64,000 bases of DNA, taken from NCBI RefSeq assembly GCF_028368855.1, contig NZ_JAQNCY010000009.1:1-64000 (forward strand), written 5' to 3'. Shown here piece after piece: positions 33,392 through 43,274 of the stretch; the stretch's first letter is position 1, and the number at the start of each line of letters is the position of its first letter. A program made the translations under genes and the position numbers. The DNA is from Leisingera sp. SS27 (GTDB taxonomy: Bacteria > Pseudomonadota > Alphaproteobacteria > Rhodobacterales > Rhodobacteraceae). The notes beneath the pieces were generated by a model. The model worked only from the letters and a program-made list of their open reading frames with translations. It was not told the DNA's origin and did not search any database.

Positions 33392-35632
33392 ATGGCCGAT
33401 ACCACGGAATCCGAAAGCAGGAAGCTTCTGGTTCGTTTGCGCGAGGCGATGGCGGGCGATGATGCCGGCCAGGCGCGGCTCGACAAGATCACCCATCTGA
33501 TTGCCGACAGCATGGGGACCGAGGTGTGCTCGGTCTATCTGTTCCGCGATGATGAGACGCTGGAGCTGTGCGCGACAGAGGGCCTGAACACCGAATCGGT
33601 GCACCAGACCCGGATGCGGATCGGGGAGGGCCTGGTGGGCCGCGTTGCCAGATACGGCAAGGTGGTGAACACGCCGGATGCGCCCAATGCCAAGGGTTTC
33701 CGCTATATGCCGGAAACCGGGGAAGAGCGGTTTTCCTCCTTTCTGGGCGTGCCGGTGCAGCGGCTGGGCGAGATGCTGGGCGTGCTGGTTGTGCAATCCA
33801 GAGAAGCGCGCGAGTTTTCGGCGGATGCGGTTTATGCGCTGGAAGTGGTGGCGATGGTGATCGCCGAGATGACCGAACTGGGTGCCTTTGTCGGCGAGGG
33901 TGCGGCGCTGTCGCCGCTGCACCAGCAGGCGGTTCTGGTTCACGGGGTTTCGGCGCAAGAAGGCGCTGCAGAGGGTCATGTGTGGCTGCATGAGCCGCGG
34001 GTGATCGTGACCAACCCGATTGCCGATGATCCGCACAAGGAGCTGGAGCGGCTGAACGAGGCCGTGGAGGAGCTGCGGGTCGGCGTCGACAAGATGCTGG
34101 AAGTGTCGCGTAACGGCGACAAGGAGCAGCTGCAGGTCCTTGAGGCCTATAGGATGTTTGCCAACTCCAAGGGCTGGATGCGGCGGATGGAAGAAGACAT
34201 TGCCCGGGGCCTCAGCGCCGAGGCGGCAGTGGAAAAGGAGCAGTCCCAGGCCCGGGCCCGGATGAGCCAGGTGCAGGACGCTTACTTGCGCGAACGGCTG
34301 AGCGATCTGGACGACCTGTCGAACCGGCTGCTGCGCATTCTGACCGGGCAGGGCGCCAACACCGGGGCGGAGCTGCCGGAAAACCCGATCCTGATTGCCC
34401 GCAACATCGGCCCCGGCGACCTGCTGGAATACGGGCGTTCTTTGCGCGGGATCGTGCTGGAGGAGGGCTCAGTCGGCTCTCACGCGGCGATCGTGGCGCG
34501 GGCGCTGGCGATTCCGCTGGTGGTCAATGCAAAGCGGGTCACCACCGAGGCGCTGAACGGCGACCACATCATGGTGGATGGCGATCAGGGGGTCGTGCAT
34601 CTGCGCCCGGACGAGACCGTGGTCGGCGCTTTCCGCGACAAGATCGCGATGCAGGCCAAGGCGCAGGAGCGTTATGCCTCGATCCGCGACAAGCCCGCTG
34701 TCACCACGGACGGGCAGCGTATCAACATGGTGATGAACGCAGGCCTGATGGCGGATCTGCCGTCGCTGGATGGTTCCGGCGCTGAGGGAGTGGGGCTGTT
34801 CCGCACCGAGCTGCAGTTCCTGGTGCGCAACCAGATGCCCAAACGGTCGGAGCTGGTGGCGCTTTACAAGCGGGTGCTGGATGCCGCCCACGGCAAGCCG
34901 GTGGTGTTCCGCACGCTGGATATCGGCTCCGACAAGGTGCTGCCCTACATGAAGCCCACGGATGAGCCGAATCCGGCGCTGGGCTGGCGGGCAATCCGGG
35001 TGGGCCTGGACAAGCCGGGCGTGATGCGGATGCAGCTGCAGGCGCTGCTGCGCTCTGCCGAGGGGCGGCCGCTGTCGATCATGTTCCCTTTTGTCGCGCA
35101 GTTCGAGGAATACCGTTCTGCCCGGGCAGAAGTGGAAAAGACCATCGAGCGCGAGCGCATCCTGGGCCATGTGCTGCCCGCTGACCTGAAGATCGGCGCG
35201 ATGCTGGAGACGCCGTCGCTGGCCTATGCGCCGCAGAAATTCTTTGACGAAGTGGCCTTCATCTCTATCGGCGGCAATGACCTCAAGCAGTTCTTCTTTG
35301 CGGCTGACCGCGAGAACGAGCGGGTGCGGCGGCGCTATGACACGCTGAACGTCAGCTTCCTGAGCTTCATTGAGCGCATTGTGGAACGTTGTGCGATCTC
35401 CGGCACGCCCTTGAGCTTCTGCGGCGAGGATGCGGGCCGCCCGGTCGAGGCGGTTTGCCTGGCGGCGATGGGCATCCGCACGCTGTCGATGCGCCCGGCC
35501 TCCATCGGTCCGGTTAAGTCGCTGCTCTTGCGGGTGGATCTGGGCGAGCTGCGCAAGATCATCTCCGACGCTCGCCACCGCGGCGACCAGGCGGTACGCC
35601 CAGCCGTAATGGAATACCTGCGGGGGCTATAA
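33392..35632 (+). CDS. ptsP: Phosphoenolpyruvate-protein phosphotransferase PtsP (EI-Ntr)
   Basis: 746 residues. An N-terminal GAF domain (about 15-160) is followed by the EI-like domains: the phosphohistidine loop EEGSVGSHAAIVARALAIP (the His near residue 365) and the PEP-binding barrel with GVGLFRTELQFLVRN (about 466-480), RTLDIGSDKVLPY (about 509-521), MLETPSLAY and SIGGNDLKQFFF (about 628-639). EI-Ntr phosphorylates NPr (PtsO), which relays to EIIA-Ntr for nitrogen, potassium or metabolic control. The ATG at 33392 is preceded by GGGAGAGGGTGAG. The partner genes are elsewhere. Confidence 0.96.
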   Translation: MADTTESESRKLLVRLREAMAGDDAGQARLDKITHLIADSMGTEVCSVYLFRDDETLELCATEGLNTESVHQTRMRIGEGLVGRVARYGKVVNTPDAPNAKGFRYMPETGEERFSSFLGVPVQRLGEMLGVLVVQSREAREFSADAVYALEVVAMVIAEMTELGAFVGEGAALSPLHQQAVLVHGVSAQEGAAEGHVWLHEPRVIVTNPIADDPHKELERLNEAVEELRVGVDKMLEVSRNGDKEQLQVLEAYRMFANSKGWMRRMEEDIARGLSAEAAVEKEQSQARARMSQVQDAYLRERLSDLDDLSNRLLRILTGQGANTGAELPENPILIARNIGPGDLLEYGRSLRGIVLEEGSVGSHAAIVARALAIPLVVNAKRVTTEALNGDHIMVDGDQGVVHLRPDETVVGAFRDKIAMQAKAQERYASIRDKPAVTTDGQRINMVMNAGLMADLPSLDGSGAEGVGLFRTELQFLVRNQMPKRSELVALYKRVLDAAHGKPVVFRTLDIGSDKVLPYMKPTDEPNPALGWRAIRVGLDKPGVMRMQLQALLRSAEGRPLSIMFPFVAQFEEYRSARAEVEKTIERERILGHVLPADLKIGAMLETPSLAYAPQKFFDEVAFISIGGNDLKQFFFAADRENERVRRRYDTLNVSFLSFIERIVERCAISGTPLSFCGEDAGRPVEAVCLAAMGIRTLSMRPASIGPVKSLLLRVDLGELRKIISDARHRGDQAVRPAVMEYLRGL

Positions 35633-35700
35633 CCCGCGGGTGGGTCTGGGAGGCGGCACCTGCGCCTGAGGGGGTGCAGAGGCTTTGCTGCGATCAATTG

Positions 35701-35735
35701 CTTCAAGCTTAAAACTTTATGCTTGAAGTTTTTTC
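35701..35735 (+). promoter_or_regulatory. 28-bp AT-rich inverted repeat before the aminobenzoyl-CoA cluster
   Basis: CTTCAAGCTTAAAA at 35701-35714 is followed directly by CTTTATGCTTGAAG (35715-35728), with 12 of 14 positions complementary, then TTTTTT. It could be a MarR-type operator for the cluster's own regulator (38801) or the ptsP terminator. Its AT content contrasts sharply with the flanks. Confidence 0.6.
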
Positions 35736-35787
35736 GGACCTGCTTATCCTGATTCCAGAGACGTGCGCTGAGCGGGAAGGGATGATC

Positions 35788-38082
35788 ATGAAAGTCGTCT
35801 GTCTGGGAGGAGGGCCTGCGGGCCTTTACTTTGCCATCTCGATGAAGCTGCGCCAGCCGGAGGCCGAGGTCACGGTGGTCGAGCGCAACAAGCCTGATGA
35901 TACCTTTGGCTGGGGCGTGGTGCTGTCGGATGACGCGCTGGAGAACCTGGGCGCCAATGACCCGAAAAGCGCAGAAGCGATCCGGGAGAGTTTTGCCTAT
36001 TGGGATGAGATTGCGGTGGTGCATGACGGCACCCGCACGGTGTCGGGCGGGCACGGGTTCGCCGGGATCGGGCGCAAGCAGATGCTGCTGTTGCTGCAGG
36101 ACCGGGCCCGGGAGCTGGGCGTGGACCTGCAGTTCGAAACCGCCGCGAAGCCTGCGTCGGAGTATCAGAAAGACTATGACCTAGTGGTCGGCTGCGACGG
36201 GCTGAATTCCAGTGTTCGCAATGAGTTCGCAGAACATTTCAAACCGGAAATCGATGTGCGGCCCTGCAAGTTCATCTGGCTGGGCACGCATCAGAAATTC
36301 GATGATGCTTTCACCTTCATCTTCGAGAAGACCAAGCACGGCTGGATGTGGATCCACGCCTATCAGTTCGACGCGGACACCGCGACGGTGATCGTCGAAT
36401 GCTCTGCCGAGACCTGGGAGGGCTGGGGTTTTGAAGGGATGAGCAAGGAAGAGATCATCCGCACTTGCGAGGAGATCTTTGCCGATCATCTGGATGGCCA
36501 CGCGCTGATGTCGAACGCGGCGCATCTGCGCGGGGCGGCGGTGTGGATCAACTTCCCGCGGGTGCTGTGCGGGAAGTGGCATCACGAGAACGTTGTGCTG
36601 CTGGGCGATGCCTCTGCCACGGCGCATTTCTCAATCGGGTCGGGGTCGCGGCTGGCGTTTGACAGTGCCATTGCGCTGGCGGAGCTGGTTAGCACTGAGC
36701 CGACGCTGGAGCGTGCCTTTGAGCGCTATCAGGAGGAGCGGCGGCTGGACGTTCTGCGGCTGCAATCGGCGGCGCGCAACTCGCTGGAGTGGTTCGAGGA
36801 GGTCGAGCGCTACCTGGATATGGATCCGGTGCAGTTCAATTACTCGCTGCTGACCCGCTCGCAGCGGATTTCCCATGAGAACCTGCGCCTGCGCGATGCG
36901 GAGTGGCTGCAAAGCGCCGAGAAGTGGTTTCAGGACAAGGCGGGTGCGCCTGCCGATGCGCCGGTGCGGCCGCCAATGTTTGCACCGTACAAATTGCGCG
37001 GGATGGAGCTGAAGAACCGCATCGTGGTCTCCCCCATGGCGCAATACAAGGCGGTGGAGGGCTGTCCGACCGACTGGCACCTGATCCATTACGGCGAGCG
37101 CGCCAAGGGCGGGGCTGGACTGGTCTATACCGAGATGACCTGTGTGTCGGCGGAGGGCCGGATCTCGCCGGGCTGCCCGGGGCTTTATGCGCCGGAGCAT
37201 GAAGCGGCGTGGAAGCGGCTGACGGATTTCGCCCACGGTGAGACCAGCGCGAAGATCTGTTGCCAGATCGGTCACTCAGGCCGCAAGGGTTCTACCCAGC
37301 TGGGTTGGGAGGAAATGGACGCGCCGCTGCCCGAGGGGAACTGGGAGACGGTTTCGGCCTCCGCGATCCCTTGGTCGGCAAACAACCCGGCGCCGCGGGA
37401 GATCACCCGGGGTGAAATGGATCAAATTCGCGACGAATTTGCTGCATCGGCGCAGATGGCGGAGCGCGCGGGGTTTGACATGATCGAACTTCATGCCGCG
37501 CATGGCTATCTGATTTCGTCCTTCATCTCGCCAAAATCGAACATTCGGGACGATGAGTATGGCGGCTCCTTGCAAAACCGCCTGCGCTATCCGCTGGAGG
37601 TGTTCCGGGCCATGCGTGCAGTCTGGCCGGAGGGGAAACCGATGTCTGTACGGATCTCCGCAAACGATTGGGTGGGCGATGAGGGTGTGACGCCCGAGGA
37701 AGCGGTGGAAATCGCCAAAGCCTTCACCGCGGCGGGTGCGGATATAATCGATGTCTCCGCCGGGCAGACATCCACGGACGCCCAGCCGGTCTACGGGCGC
37801 ATGTTCCAGACGCCGTTCTCCGACCGCATCCGCAACGAGACCGGAATTGCCACCATGGCGGTGGGCAATATCTATGAGGCCGATCATGCGAATTCGATCC
37901 TGATGGCAGGGCGGGCCGATCTGGTTTGTGTGGGCCGGCCGCATCTGGCTGATCCCTATTGGACGTTGCACGAGGCCGCACGGATCGGCGACCGCCACGG
38001 CGATTGGCCGCTGCCCTATCACGCGGGCCGCGATCAGGCCTGGCGTCTGGCGGACCGCGAGGCGGAGGTGATCCGGGCATGA
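35788..38082 (+). CDS. 2-aminobenzoyl-CoA (or salicylyl-CoA) monooxygenase/reductase fusion
   Basis: 764 residues joining two flavoenzymes. The N-terminal half (about 1-385) is a FAD aromatic hydroxylase with GGGPAG (7-12) and [18 protein letters not shown] (about 273-290). From about 390 a second half is an Old-Yellow-Enzyme-type FMN reductase ([36 protein letters not shown] in parts, [22 protein letters not shown] [11 protein letters not shown]). This fusion is known for 2-aminobenzoyl-CoA monooxygenase/reductase, which hydroxylates and dearomatises anthraniloyl-CoA; many databases call homologues salicylyl-CoA 5-hydroxylase. The CoA ligase in the same cluster favours aminobenzoyl-CoA. The ATG at 35788 is preferred to 35782 because of RBS spacing (GGGAAGG). 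Confidence 0.85.
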   Translation: MKVVCLGGGPAGLYFAISMKLRQPEAEVTVVERNKPDDTFGWGVVLSDDALENLGANDPKSAEAIRESFAYWDEIAVVHDGTRTVSGGHGFAGIGRKQMLLLLQDRARELGVDLQFETAAKPASEYQKDYDLVVGCDGLNSSVRNEFAEHFKPEIDVRPCKFIWLGTHQKFDDAFTFIFEKTKHGWMWIHAYQFDADTATVIVECSAETWEGWGFEGMSKEEIIRTCEEIFADHLDGHALMSNAAHLRGAAVWINFPRVLCGKWHHENVVLLGDASATAHFSIGSGSRLAFDSAIALAELVSTEPTLERAFERYQEERRLDVLRLQSAARNSLEWFEEVERYLDMDPVQFNYSLLTRSQRISHENLRLRDAEWLQSAEKWFQDKAGAPADAPVRPPMFAPYKLRGMELKNRIVVSPMAQYKAVEGCPTDWHLIHYGERAKGGAGLVYTEMTCVSAEGRISPGCPGLYAPEHEAAWKRLTDFAHGETSAKICCQIGHSGRKGSTQLGWEEMDAPLPEGNWETVSASAIPWSANNPAPREITRGEMDQIRDEFAASAQMAERAGFDMIELHAAHGYLISSFISPKSNIRDDEYGGSLQNRLRYPLEVFRAMRAVWPEGKPMSVRISANDWVGDEGVTPEEAVEIAKAFTAAGADIIDVSAGQTSTDAQPVYGRMFQTPFSDRIRNETGIATMAVGNIYEADHANSILMAGRADLVCVGRPHLADPYWTLHEAARIGDRHGDWPLPYHAGRDQAWRLADREAEVIRA

Positions 38083-38804
38083 CACGCAGGGTACTGGTCA
38101 CTGGCGGCGGCACGGGGATCGGCAAGGCGATTGCCCATGCTTTTGCAGCAGACGGCTGCCATGTCACCATCACTGGGCGCCGCCGGGAACCGCTGGAGGC
38201 GGCGGCTGAGGGGCTGGGGCTGGAGATCCGCGTGGCCGATGTGACGGATGAGGCGCAGGTGGAGGCGTTGTTCGCCACGCCCTACGATGTGGTTGTTGCC
38301 AATGCCGGAACCGGCGTTGCGGCGCGGATCGAGGATGTTGAACTGGAGGATTGGCAGCGGACCCTGACGGTCAACATGACCGGCACTTTCCTGACCTTCC
38401 GGGCGGCCTTGCGAGCGGGTATGGGGCCGGGCGGGCGGCTGATTGCCATCGCCTCCACCGCGTCCCTGCAGGGCGGGGCGCAGATCCCGGCCTATGCGGC
38501 CTCCAAACACGGGGTACTGGGGCTGGTGCGCTCGGTCGCGCAAAGCGTGGCCAAGCGCGGGATCACCTGCAATGCGGTCTGTCCCGGGTTTGTCGATACC
38601 GAAATGGCGGAGAGCGCGATCACCGGGCTGATGGCCCGGCATGACATACCGCGCGAAAAGGCGCTTAAGATGGTGGTTGGCGGCAATCCGATGCAGCGGC
38701 TGATCGCGCCTGAGGAAGTGGCGGCCACGGCGGTGTTTCTGGCGTCCGAAGGCGCGGCCTCGGTCAATGGGCACGCGATGAGCGTGTCGGGAGGGGAAAT
38801 TTGA
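38079..38804 (+). CDS. Short-chain dehydrogenase/reductase
   Basis: 241 residues; Rossmann [12 protein letters not shown] (about 8-19), NAG motif VVANAGTG (about 75-82), and catalytic Ser (ASTASLQ), Tyr and Lys in YAASKHG (about 144-150). It overlaps the monooxygenase gene (ATGA), so the two are coupled. In the 2-aminobenzoyl-CoA pathway a 3-hydroxyacyl-CoA or alicyclic ketone/alcohol dehydrogenase is expected at this point, which this enzyme may supply (inference from context). Confidence 0.88.
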   Translation: MTRRVLVTGGGTGIGKAIAHAFAADGCHVTITGRRREPLEAAAEGLGLEIRVADVTDEAQVEALFATPYDVVVANAGTGVAARIEDVELEDWQRTLTVNMTGTFLTFRAALRAGMGPGGRLIAIASTASLQGGAQIPAYAASKHGVLGLVRSVAQSVAKRGITCNAVCPGFVDTEMAESAITGLMARHDIPREKALKMVVGGNPMQRLIAPEEVAATAVFLASEGAASVNGHAMSVSGGEI

Positions 38805-39253
38805 GCACGACATCAAAAGACCGGCTGCGGCTGTGGCTGAAGGTGCTGAAGGCCACCAAGGCGGTAGAGAGCGACGTGCGCGAGAACCTGCGGCGGGAGT
38901 TTGCAACCACGCTGCCCAGGTTCGATGTGATGGCGGCTCTGATGCAGCACGAAAAAGGCCTCAAGATGAGTGAGTTGTCGGGGGTTCTGAAAGTCTCCAA
39001 CGGCAATGTGACCGGCATTGTCGAGCGGCTGGTCGAGGACGGCCATGTGCAGCGCGAGAAGGTCGAGGGCGACCGCCGCGCCAATCTGGTGCGGCTGACA
39101 GAGGCTGGGCGGATTGAGTTCTCCCGCCAGGCGGAGGCGCATGAAGGTTGGATCAACGCAGCCTTTGACGGGCTGACCGCAGATGAGGCCCAAGGAATTG
39201 CCGAGAGCCTGGACGCGGTGGCGCGGCGGCTGGATGAGGGGAGCAAGCCATGA
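38801..39253 (+). CDS. MarR family transcriptional regulator
   Basis: 150 residues from a TTG at 38801 that overlaps the preceding stop (TTGA) and follows GGGAGGGG. The winged-helix region includes [25 protein letters not shown] (in parts, about 49-73) and a wing with [19 protein letters not shown]. It is embedded in the aromatic-CoA cluster between SDR and enoyl-CoA hydratase genes, so it probably regulates the cluster in response to an aromatic acyl-CoA, as BadR/CouR-type MarR proteins do. The inverted repeat at 35701-35728 is a candidate operator. Confidence 0.88.
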   Translation: MSTTSKDRLRLWLKVLKATKAVESDVRENLRREFATTLPRFDVMAALMQHEKGLKMSELSGVLKVSNGNVTGIVERLVEDGHVQREKVEGDRRANLVRLTEAGRIEFSRQAEAHEGWINAAFDGLTADEAQGIAESLDAVARRLDEGSKP

Positions 39254-40056
39254 AGGTGAACCGGGAGCCAAAGCATTTCCTGTGCCGGATCGAGGATGGC
39301 ATTGCCAGGATTTCCTTGGACCGGCCGGAGCGGAAGAACCCGTTGACGTTCGACAGCTATGCGGAGCTGCGCGACTGGTTCCGCGACCTGCACTATGACG
39401 ACAGCATCAGGGCGGTGGTCTTTGCCTCCAACGGCGGCAACTTCTGCTCCGGCGGCGATGTGCATGACATCATCGGGCCGCTGGTTGGCATGAGCATGAA
39501 GGAGCTTCTGGCCTTCACCCGGATGACCGGCGATCTGGTCAAGGCGATGGTGAATTGCGGCAAGCCGGTGATTGCGGCGATTGACGGCATCTGTGTCGGC
39601 GCAGGCGCGATCATTGCCATGGCCTCCGACATCCGCATCGCCACGCCGGAGGCCAAGACCGCGTTCCTGTTCACCCGGGTCGGGCTGGCGGGCTGCGACA
39701 TGGGCGCCTGCGCAATCCTGCCGCGGATCATCGGCCAGGGCCGGGCGGCGGAGCTCTTGTACACGGGCCGGTCAATGACCGCCGAAGAGGGCCACGCCTG
39801 GGGCTTTCACAACAAGCTGGTGGCCGCGGACGAGCTGGAAGCGGAGGCACAGAGCTGGGCCGCGCGGATCGCTTCGGGTCCGAACTTCGGCCATATGATG
39901 ACCAAGACCATGCTGGCGCAGGAATGGTCGATGTCGATTGAGCAGGCGATTGAGGCCGAGGCGCAGGCGCAGGCGATCTGCATGCAGACGGCGGATTTCG
40001 AGCGCGCCTACCGTGCCTTTGTGAACAAGGAAAAGCCGCTGTTTGAGGGCGACTGA
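39250..40056 (+). CDS. Enoyl-CoA hydratase/isomerase family protein
   Basis: 268 residues of the crotonase fold. The oxyanion-hole segments are [17 protein letters not shown] (about 57-73) and [19 protein letters not shown] (about 115-133). Downstream, [21 protein letters not shown] (in parts, about 144-164) covers the active-site helix. Coupled to the MarR gene by overlapping TGA/ATG. Expected to hydrate or open an alicyclic acyl-CoA intermediate of the pathway. A 124-bp gap carrying the dispersed TTTCATCTTTCCC motif separates it from the acyl-CoA dehydrogenase. Confidence 0.9.
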   Translation: MKVNREPKHFLCRIEDGIARISLDRPERKNPLTFDSYAELRDWFRDLHYDDSIRAVVFASNGGNFCSGGDVHDIIGPLVGMSMKELLAFTRMTGDLVKAMVNCGKPVIAAIDGICVGAGAIIAMASDIRIATPEAKTAFLFTRVGLAGCDMGACAILPRIIGQGRAAELLYTGRSMTAEEGHAWGFHNKLVAADELEAEAQSWAARIASGPNFGHMMTKTMLAQEWSMSIEQAIEAEAQAQAICMQTADFERAYRAFVNKEKPLFEGD

Positions 40057-40142
40057 AGTGTGACTCCGCTGGAGCCCGCGCCGGAGGAGGGCGCGGGAGC
40101 CTCCCCTCTCGGCGGCAAAGACGCCTGCCGGGCAGCGGGACG

Positions 40143-40166
40143 GGAGTATTTGGGAAAGATGAAACT
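40143..40166 (-). repeat. Dispersed motif TTTCATCTTTCCC-AAATACTCCCG, copy 2
   Basis: The reverse complement of the plus strand reads TTTCATCTTTCC followed by CAAATACTCCCG, closely matching the copy after metZ at 24706-24735 but in the opposite orientation. It lies just upstream of the acyl-CoA dehydrogenase start and, in this orientation, inside a probable operon rather than at a gene end. Confidence 0.6.
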
Positions 40167-40180
40167 GGGAGGGCCGCATC

Positions 40181-41341
40181 ATGGCGGACAGGACGTTTCT
40201 GAACTGGCCGTTTTTCGAGGACCGGCACCGGGAGCTGGCCGAAGAACTGGAGGCCTGGGCTGCGGCGCAGCTGGCGGGCATTGATCATTCCGACATCGAT
40301 GCCGCCTGCCGGGCGCTGGTCTCAGCCTTGGGCGAGGGCGGCTGGACGCTGCATTCCGGCGCGATGGCGGGTGAACAGCTGGATGTGCGCAGCCTGTGCC
40401 TGATCCGCGAGACGCTGGCGCGCCATGACGGGCTGGCGGATTTTGCCTTTGCCATGCAGGGGCTGGGCACCGGGGCGATCTCGCTGTTTGGCACTGAGGC
40501 ACAGCAACAGGAGTGGCTGCCGCTGACACGCGCGGGCAAGGCGATTTCTGCCTTTGCGCTGACCGAGCCGCAGTCAGGGTCGGATGTGGCGAACTCCACT
40601 ATGACCGCCACGCTGGACGGCGACGCTTACGTGCTGAACGGCGAGAAGACCTGGATCTCCAACGGCGGGATTGCAGATGTCTATACACTGTTTGCTCGCA
40701 CCGGTGAGGCACCGGGGGCGAAAGGGCTGAGCGCCTTTGTGGTGCCCGCGGGCCTGCCGGGGTTCGAGGTTGCTGAGCGGCTGGAAACTATTGCGCCGCA
40801 TCCGCTGGCGACGCTGCGGTTCACAGATTGCCGGATCCCGAAATCGGCGCTGCTGGGGCAGCCGGGCGCGGGCTTCAAGATTGCGATGTCGGTGCTGGAT
40901 GTGTTCCGCTCCACCGTGGCGGCTGCCGCCCTGGGCTTTGCCCGCCGGGCGCTGGACGAGTCGCTGCAGCGTGTGACAGAGCGGCAGGTGCAGGGCGCGC
41001 CGCTGTTCGATCTGCAGATGGTGCAGGGGCATATCGCCGACATGGCGCTGGATGTGGATGCATCAGCACTGCTGGTCTACCGCGCCGCCTGGGCCAAGGA
41101 TTCCGGAGCGCCGCGCGTGACACGCGAGGCGGCGATGGCCAAGCTGTTTTCCACGGATCAGGCACAAGCCGTCATCGACAAGGCTGTGCAGCTGCATGGC
41201 GGTGACGGTGTGCGGCGCGGCCAGAAGGTAGAGGAGCTTTACCGCGATATCCGGGCCTTGCGCATCTACGAGGGTGCCTCGGACGTGCAGCGGGTGGTGA
41301 TTGCGCGGCAGGCTCTTGGCGCCTTTCAGGGAGGGAAATAA
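40181..41341 (+). CDS. Acyl-CoA dehydrogenase
   Basis: 386 residues, FAD-dependent. Family signatures are [15 protein letters not shown] (about 126-140), [11 protein letters not shown] (about 153-163) and the C-terminal [10 protein letters not shown], where E364 is in the position of the catalytic base of medium-chain enzymes. N- and C-terminal alpha domains flank a beta domain. The ATG at 40181 follows GGGAGGG. Two bases separate its stop codon from the ATG of the CoA ligase at 41343. In this cluster it probably oxidises a ring-derived acyl-CoA. Confidence 0.92.
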   Translation: MADRTFLNWPFFEDRHRELAEELEAWAAAQLAGIDHSDIDAACRALVSALGEGGWTLHSGAMAGEQLDVRSLCLIRETLARHDGLADFAFAMQGLGTGAISLFGTEAQQQEWLPLTRAGKAISAFALTEPQSGSDVANSTMTATLDGDAYVLNGEKTWISNGGIADVYTLFARTGEAPGAKGLSAFVVPAGLPGFEVAERLETIAPHPLATLRFTDCRIPKSALLGQPGAGFKIAMSVLDVFRSTVAAAALGFARRALDESLQRVTERQVQGAPLFDLQMVQGHIADMALDVDASALLVYRAAWAKDSGAPRVTREAAMAKLFSTDQAQAVIDKAVQLHGGDGVRRGQKVEELYRDIRALRIYEGASDVQRVVIARQALGAFQGGK

Positions 41342-41342
41342 G

Positions 41343-42956
41343 ATGCTGGGACCAAGCGCGCATGCAGATACATTCGCCCGGGATAACCTGCCGCCCGCCG
41401 ATCAATGGCCGGAGTTCCTGCTGGATGGGTTTCAGTACCCGGAACACCTGAACGCTGCGGTCGAACTGACCGATGCGATGGTGGAGAAGGGGTTCGGCGA
41501 CCATACGGCACTGATCGGAAACGGCCGCTACCGCACCTATAAGGAGCTGGCCGACTGGACCAACCGGCTGGCGCATGTGCTGACAGAGGACTTGGGCGTG
41601 AAGCCCGGCAACAGGGTGCTGATCCGGTCTGCCAACAACCCGGCGATGGTGGCCTGCTGGCTGGCTGCGACCAAAGCGGGCGCGGTGGTGGTCAACACGA
41701 TGCCGCTGTTGCGCAAGGGCGAGCTGGCCAAGATCGTCGACAAGGCGGAGATCTCCCACGCGCTGTGCGACACAAGGCTGAAGGATGAACTGGTCGCCTG
41801 CGCCAAGGAATCGAAATTCCTGAAAACGGTTGTGGGTTTCGACGGCACCTCCAACCACGACGCGGAACTGGACCGGCTGGCGCTGGAGAAACCTGTTGCC
41901 TACGAGGCGGTAAAGACGGGGCGGGACGATGTGGCCTTGCTTGGGTTCACCTCTGGCACAACCGGGTCGCCCAAGGCGACGATGCACTTCCATCGCGATT
42001 TGCTGATCATTGCCGATGGCTATGCGCGCGAAGTGCTGGATGTGCAGCCGGAGGATGTGTTTGTTGGCTCACCGCCGCTGGCCTTTACTTTCGGCCTGGG
42101 CGGGCTGGCGATCTTCCCGTTGCGCTTTGGCGCAGCGGCGACGCTCTTGGAAAATGCCACACCGCCGAACCTCATCGAGATCATCGAGAAGTACAAGGCC
42201 ACGGTCTGCTTCACCGCGCCCACGGCTTACCGGGTGATGCTGCGGGCGATGGAGGAGGGGGCGGATCTGTCCTCGCTGCGTGCCGCGGTTTCAGCGGGGG
42301 AAACCCTGCCAGCGCCGGTCTATCAGGAATGGATGGATAAGACAGGCAAGCCGATGCTGGACGGGATCGGCGCGACGGAGCTCTTGCATATCTTCATCAC
42401 CAACCGGTTCAGCGACCACCGGCCGGCCTGCACTGGCAAGCCGGTCACTGGCTACCAGGTGAAGGTGCTTGACGGTGATGGCAACGAAGCGCCCCGCGGC
42501 GAGGCGGGGCGGCTGGCAGTCAAGGGGCCGACCGGCTGCCGCTATCTGGCGGATGAGCGGCAAGGGGAATACGTGCAGGACGGCTGGAACATCACCGGCG
42601 ACAGTTTCATCCGGGACGCGGACGGCTACCTGCATTTTGCTGCCCGCAACGACGACATGATTGTCTCCTCCGGCTACAACATTGCGGGTCCGGAGGTGGA
42701 GGCTGCGCTGCTGGCGCATGAGGCGGTGGCGGAATGCGCGGTCATCGGGGTGCCGGATGAGGCACGCGGCGAGATTGTGCAGGCGCATGTGGTGCTGGCC
42801 GGAGGGAATGCGCCCTCTGAAGCGCTGGTCAAGCTGCTGCAGGACCATGTGAAGGCGGCCATCGCGCCCTATAAATACCCGCGGTCAGTGGTGTTCACCG
42901 AGGCGTTGCCGAAGACCGAGACAGGTAAGATTCAGCGGTTCAAACTGAAAGGCTAG
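41343..42956 (+). CDS. 2-aminobenzoate/benzoate-CoA ligase family protein
   Basis: 537 residues, AMP-forming ligase that activates an aromatic acid with CoA and ATP. Core motifs are FTSGTTGSPK (about 202-211), the ATELLH segment (about 344-349) and the C-terminal YPRSVVFTEALPKTETGKIQR with the catalytic Lys. It most resembles benzoate- and 2-aminobenzoate-CoA ligases (AbmG of Azoarcus evansii, as I recall). Combined with the aminobenzoyl-CoA monooxygenase/reductase fusion in the same gene block, anthranilate is the most probable substrate. The ATG at 41343 is preceded by GGAGGGAAATAAG. Confidence 0.85.
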   Translation: MLGPSAHADTFARDNLPPADQWPEFLLDGFQYPEHLNAAVELTDAMVEKGFGDHTALIGNGRYRTYKELADWTNRLAHVLTEDLGVKPGNRVLIRSANNPAMVACWLAATKAGAVVVNTMPLLRKGELAKIVDKAEISHALCDTRLKDELVACAKESKFLKTVVGFDGTSNHDAELDRLALEKPVAYEAVKTGRDDVALLGFTSGTTGSPKATMHFHRDLLIIADGYAREVLDVQPEDVFVGSPPLAFTFGLGGLAIFPLRFGAAATLLENATPPNLIEIIEKYKATVCFTAPTAYRVMLRAMEEGADLSSLRAAVSAGETLPAPVYQEWMDKTGKPMLDGIGATELLHIFITNRFSDHRPACTGKPVTGYQVKVLDGDGNEAPRGEAGRLAVKGPTGCRYLADERQGEYVQDGWNITGDSFIRDADGYLHFAARNDDMIVSSGYNIAGPEVEAALLAHEAVAECAVIGVPDEARGEIVQAHVVLAGGNAPSEALVKLLQDHVKAAIAPYKYPRSVVFTEALPKTETGKIQRFKLKG

Positions 42957-43096
42957 CTGTTCCGGCTGACCGGGCGGGATAAGGCTGGCGGCTGCATGGC
43001 CGTCAGAGAATGGAGAAATACTTTCGGGCCTGAACCGTGCGCGGCAGTGCCAAATCTGACCTTTTGACAAGATACGGGTTAACTGCCGGGTGAGGG

Positions 43097-43170
43097 TGGA
43101 GGCGAGTACCGGAATCGAACCGGTGTACACGGATTTGCAATCCGCTGCGTCACCACTCCGCCAACTCGCC
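43097..43170 (-). tRNA. tRNA-Cys (GCA)
   Basis: On the minus strand the gene starts GGCGAGT and ends ACTCGCC-T-CCA, giving a perfect 7-bp acceptor stem and an encoded CCA. The anticodon stem GCGGA/TCCGT encloses the loop TTGCAAA with anticodon GCA, and the T arm has GGTTCGATTCC. 74 nt. The flanking 42957-43096 and 43171-43274 show no genes. Confidence 0.97.
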
Positions 43171-43274
43171 ATCCGTGGTGTAAGGCGTGATTAATCACAT
43201 GCCAGGGGCTGGTGCAAGAGGCCAAATGCCATTGCTTGAGCCAAAAATTGATTTCTTTCCGGAAGGCTGGAATT

